Shown here one piece after another: positions 6,058 to 7,339 of a stretch of DNA of 7,339 nt. The stretch is from an uncultured Clostridia bacterium (GTDB taxonomy: Bacteria > Bacillota > Clostridia > Christensenellales > Aristaeellaceae). Under the pieces are notes generated by a model that saw nothing but the letters and a program-made list of their open reading frames with translations, ran no database searches and was not told the DNA's origin. Position numbers and translations under genes: made by a program. Where the stretch lies: the NCBI GenBank assembly GCA_934636105.1, contig CAKTZR010000033.1, positions 1 through 7,339 of the forward strand. The letters are read 5' to 3'. Each line of letters starts with the position of its first letter. Position 1 is the stretch's first letter.

Positions 6058-6564
6058 GTGGGCAGATTCATGAAAATTCTGGCGATTCTGGCGCTGCTGG
6101 CGACGATTGCCGGGGCGGGCGCGGTGCTTTACGGGCTGAACACGCTTGCGCCGCAGGTGGTGCAGGCGGCGGCCGCAGTGACGCAGGCGCAAAGCGCGGA
6201 GGATGCGTTTGAAAGCGTCGTCAGCCAGTTGGAAAACGGTACGTTCGGCGGCAAAATCTTCGGCGAAACAAGCGATCTGCGTGTAGAGGACTGTGCGTTC
6301 GTGACCTACACCGTGCGTCTGCAAAACAAGGGCTTTTTCCCGACCGAGTGGATTTCCATGGAGCTGGTCAAGCCGCAGGAGGACGATGTGCTGGCCCTGC
6401 CGGATGACAGCCGTCACGCGCTGGCCGCAGGCGGCATGGGCGATATGCAGATGACCGTGCTGCAGCGCGTGAACGCGGATGGGCAGGCGGATACCGCACG
6501 AAACCTGCGCATCACGTGCTATGTCTTCGGACGGAAGATCGTCTTCGACGTGGCTGCGGCTTGA
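6058..6564 (+). CDS. Small membrane-anchored protein of unknown function, third gene of the motor operon
   Basis: The product is 168 residues. The GTG start is chosen because AGGGGGA (6046-6052) ends 5 nt before it; the in-frame ATG at 6070 would be 17 nt away. Only one base separates it from the preceding stop, so coupling with the MotB-like gene is likely. Residues 5-26 are a hydrophobic helix after a short basic start (MGRFMK), with no lipobox, so an uncleaved anchor or signal peptide is expected. About residues 30-60 look helical (VVQAAAAVTQAQSAEDAFESVV). The rest looks like one beta sandwich (CAFVTYTVRLQNKGFFPTEW, then LRITCYVFGRKIVFDV), recalling small Ig-like or LEA-type outer domains. 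Two cysteines lie in it. No family is recognised. Its place suggests an outer accessory or regulator of the motor; this is inference. Confidence 0.75.
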   Translation: MGRFMKILAILALLATIAGAGAVLYGLNTLAPQVVQAAAAVTQAQSAEDAFESVVSQLENGTFGGKIFGETSDLRVEDCAFVTYTVRLQNKGFFPTEWISMELVKPQEDDVLALPDDSRHALAAGGMGDMQMTVLQRVNADGQADTARNLRITCYVFGRKIVFDVAAA

Positions 6565-6602
6565 TAAAGAAAAAAACAGTTGAAATCTGGCTATTTCTGC
6601 GC

Positions 6603-6632
6603 TTGAAAGCACAATAAAGGTTCGTATATAAT
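6603..6632 (+). promoter_or_regulatory. Promoter upstream of the MATE gene
   Basis: TTGAAA (6603-6608) and TATAAT (6627-6632) are 18 bp apart; the -10 box is a perfect match. Transcription would start near 6639 and give the MATE gene a leader of about 325 nt that holds a terminator-like hairpin and the whole right repeat. Confidence 0.7.
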
Positions 6633-6636
6633 AGGG

Positions 6637-6672
6637 ATACGCTTTCCGAATCAGGTTAGCGTATTTCTTTTT
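6637..6672 (+). terminator. Terminator-like hairpin right after the promoter, possible attenuator
   Basis: ATACGCT (6637-6643) pairs perfectly with AGCGTAT (6658-6664), and CC/GG can add two inner pairs. TTTCTTTTT follows at once. It could end transcripts of the motor operon, which stops about 70 bp upstream and has no other clear terminator, or it could act as an early stop for the promoter at 6603-6632. Only 7 pairs of middling strength make it a moderate terminator. Confidence 0.55.
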
Positions 6673-6723
6673 GTTGTGAACTGGAAGGCGTTTTGTAAGA
6701 ACAGTGGCGGATTTTTGCCGCAA

Positions 6724-6956
6724 AACTCCTTCAGTCAGCTTCGCTGACAGACCTTCGGCGTTCATCCTGCCTGTTTCCCGCACAGCGGGCGGCAGGCTTT
6801 ACGCTCTCAAGGAGGGAGCCTTGATTCTCTTGCTATTGTTGCTTAAAGCCAAATTACCTCCCTCTTTGAGGGACATTTGAAACCGTCGCCGACTGTGGCG
6901 GAATCAGACAGTGAAAATGCCGAAGGTGGCACGCCGCAGGCGTAACGGAAGGAGTT
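6724..6956 (-). repeat. Hairpin-rich intergenic repeat, right copy (inverted relative to the left copy)
   Basis: This 233-bp element begins AACTCCTTC and ends GAAGGAGTT, a 9-bp terminal inverted repeat. Hairpins include GTCAGC/GCTGAC near the left end, CCCGC/GCGGG nested in CTGCC/GGCAG (6769-6795), a 13-bp stem between 6806-6818 and 6858-6870 with one G-T wobble, and CACGCC/GGCGTA-type pairing near the right end. Both halves carry ACCTTCGGC next to the terminal hairpin and then a CTG..TCC..ACAG..GGCG block, so the element is a long diverged palindrome. Bases 6857-6955 and 6724-6750 match the left copy in reverse complement. No target-site duplication or transposase is visible. Together with the spacer before it, this explains the whole gene-free stretch 6565-6963. 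Confidence 0.85.
6947..6954 (+). promoter_or_regulatory. Ribosome binding site of the MATE gene, supplied by the repeat end
   Basis: GGAAGGAG lies 9 nt before the ATG at 6964 and belongs to the terminal inverted repeat of the right element. No other Shine-Dalgarno sequence lies between the repeat and the start codon, so the gene appears to rely on the repeat for translation. Confidence 0.8.
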
Positions 6957-6963
6957 AGAGCAA

Positions 6964-7339
6964 ATGACGGAAAAACAACTGGAAAAGAAGATTCTGGACA
7001 GCGGACGAACGCTGCTGTTTTCAAACGAGGATTTGAAGCGGCTGATTATCCCGCTGGTCATCGACCAGGTGCTTGTGCGCACGGTCGGCATGGCGGATAC
7101 GATGATGATTTCCTCCGTGGGCGAGGCGGCGATTTCCGGCGTGTCGCTGGTGGATATGATTAACATGCTCATCAACGCGATTTTCGCAGCGGTAGCGACG
7201 GGCGGCGCGGTCATCGCGTCGCAGTATCTCGGCCATCGCGACCGGGAGAAGGCCTGCGAGGCATCCAGCCAGCTGATGGTGGTCACGGCGGTCTGCGCGC
7301 TGCTGTTCACGGTGCTGTCGCTCGCGGCGAGGAAGCCGC
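6964..7339 (+). CDS. MATE-family multidrug/toxin efflux transporter, N-terminal part (3' end outside window)
   Basis: The reading frame is open from the ATG to the window edge, giving 125 residues of a protein whose family is usually about 450 long. After a charged start (MTEKQLEKKI) come LIIPLVIDQVLVRTVGMADTMMISSVGEAAISGVSLVDMI, a hydrophobic segment, ATGGAVIASQYLGHRD, and a further membrane helix. The 'VGMADTMM..SVGEAA..GVSLVD' and 'ATGGAV..SQYLG' stretches are hallmarks of the clostridial MATE branch. These antiporters export cationic drugs or toxic metabolites using a sodium or proton gradient. The substrate cannot be predicted. Expression probably depends on the promoter at 6603-6632 and on the ribosome binding site carried by the right repeat. 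The gene may be independent of the motor operon or receive read-through from it. Confidence 0.93.
   Translation, partial: MTEKQLEKKILDSGRTLLFSNEDLKRLIIPLVIDQVLVRTVGMADTMMISSVGEAAISGVSLVDMINMLINAIFAAVATGGAVIASQYLGHRDREKACEASSQLMVVTAVCALLFTVLSLAARKP

Noticed and set aside
3738..6071. A 777-codon open frame on the minus strand opposite the motor genes
   Set aside because: It is a shadow of the two GC-rich plus-strand genes: its translation is low-complexity, rich in Arg, His and Leu, shows no domain, and the plus-strand genes have clear family motifs and ribosome binding sites.
3555..6564. A complete Zorya system
   Set aside because: No ZorC, ZorD helicase or ZorE nuclease gene is in the window; the MarR and MATE genes are not known Zorya parts, so only the motor half can be claimed.
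2585..6956. A composite transposon
   Set aside because: No transposase gene lies in either element or between them and no target-site duplication was found, so only the inverted bracketing is reported.
6843..7310. Minus-strand open frame over the MATE gene and right repeat
   Set aside because: Its C-terminal part is translated repeat sequence and the rest is antisense to a clear MATE coding region.

Overview
The window looks like chromosomal DNA from a Gram-positive anaerobe of the Bacillota, most likely a gut-type Clostridia/Oscillospirales lineage. This is inferred from strong AGGAGG-type ribosome binding sites, sigma-A-like promoters, an ECF sigma factor paired with a one-pass membrane protein, a MATE transporter of the type common in these bacteria, and palindrome-rich intergenic repeats. 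No rRNA, tRNA, CRISPR array or transposase gene was seen. The species cannot be named from the sequence.

Left part (1-2523): the 3' end of an ECF sigma factor gene overlaps the start of a membrane protein gene whose layout suggests an anti-sigma or sigma-coupled sensor (cytoplasmic N-terminus, one membrane helix, large outer domain). An 18-bp gap separates it from a secreted protein gene of unknown function. A hairpin terminator closes this cell-envelope signalling operon.

Middle part (2585-6564): a 180-bp hairpin-rich repeat abuts the terminator of a leftward MarR-family regulator gene. Divergent from the regulator is a tight three-gene operon with a clear promoter (TTTACA, 17 bp, TACAAT). 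It encodes a MotA/TolQ/ExbB-family ion-channel subunit with a tail of about 310 residues, a MotB/OmpA-type stator subunit with a long coiled coil and a peptidoglycan-binding domain, and a small membrane-anchored protein of unknown function. The two larger proteins together have the architecture of ZorA and ZorB, the motor of the Zorya anti-phage system, but no ZorC, ZorD or ZorE is present. It is best called an orphan ZorAB-like ion-driven motor with a possible new accessory subunit.

Right part (6565-7339): a promoter followed at once by a terminator-like hairpin, then a 233-bp repeat that is the inverted relative of the first one, then the 5' end of a MATE-family efflux gene cut by the window edge. 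The end of the repeat supplies the MATE gene's ribosome binding site. The two repeats therefore bracket the regulator and motor module in inverted orientation.
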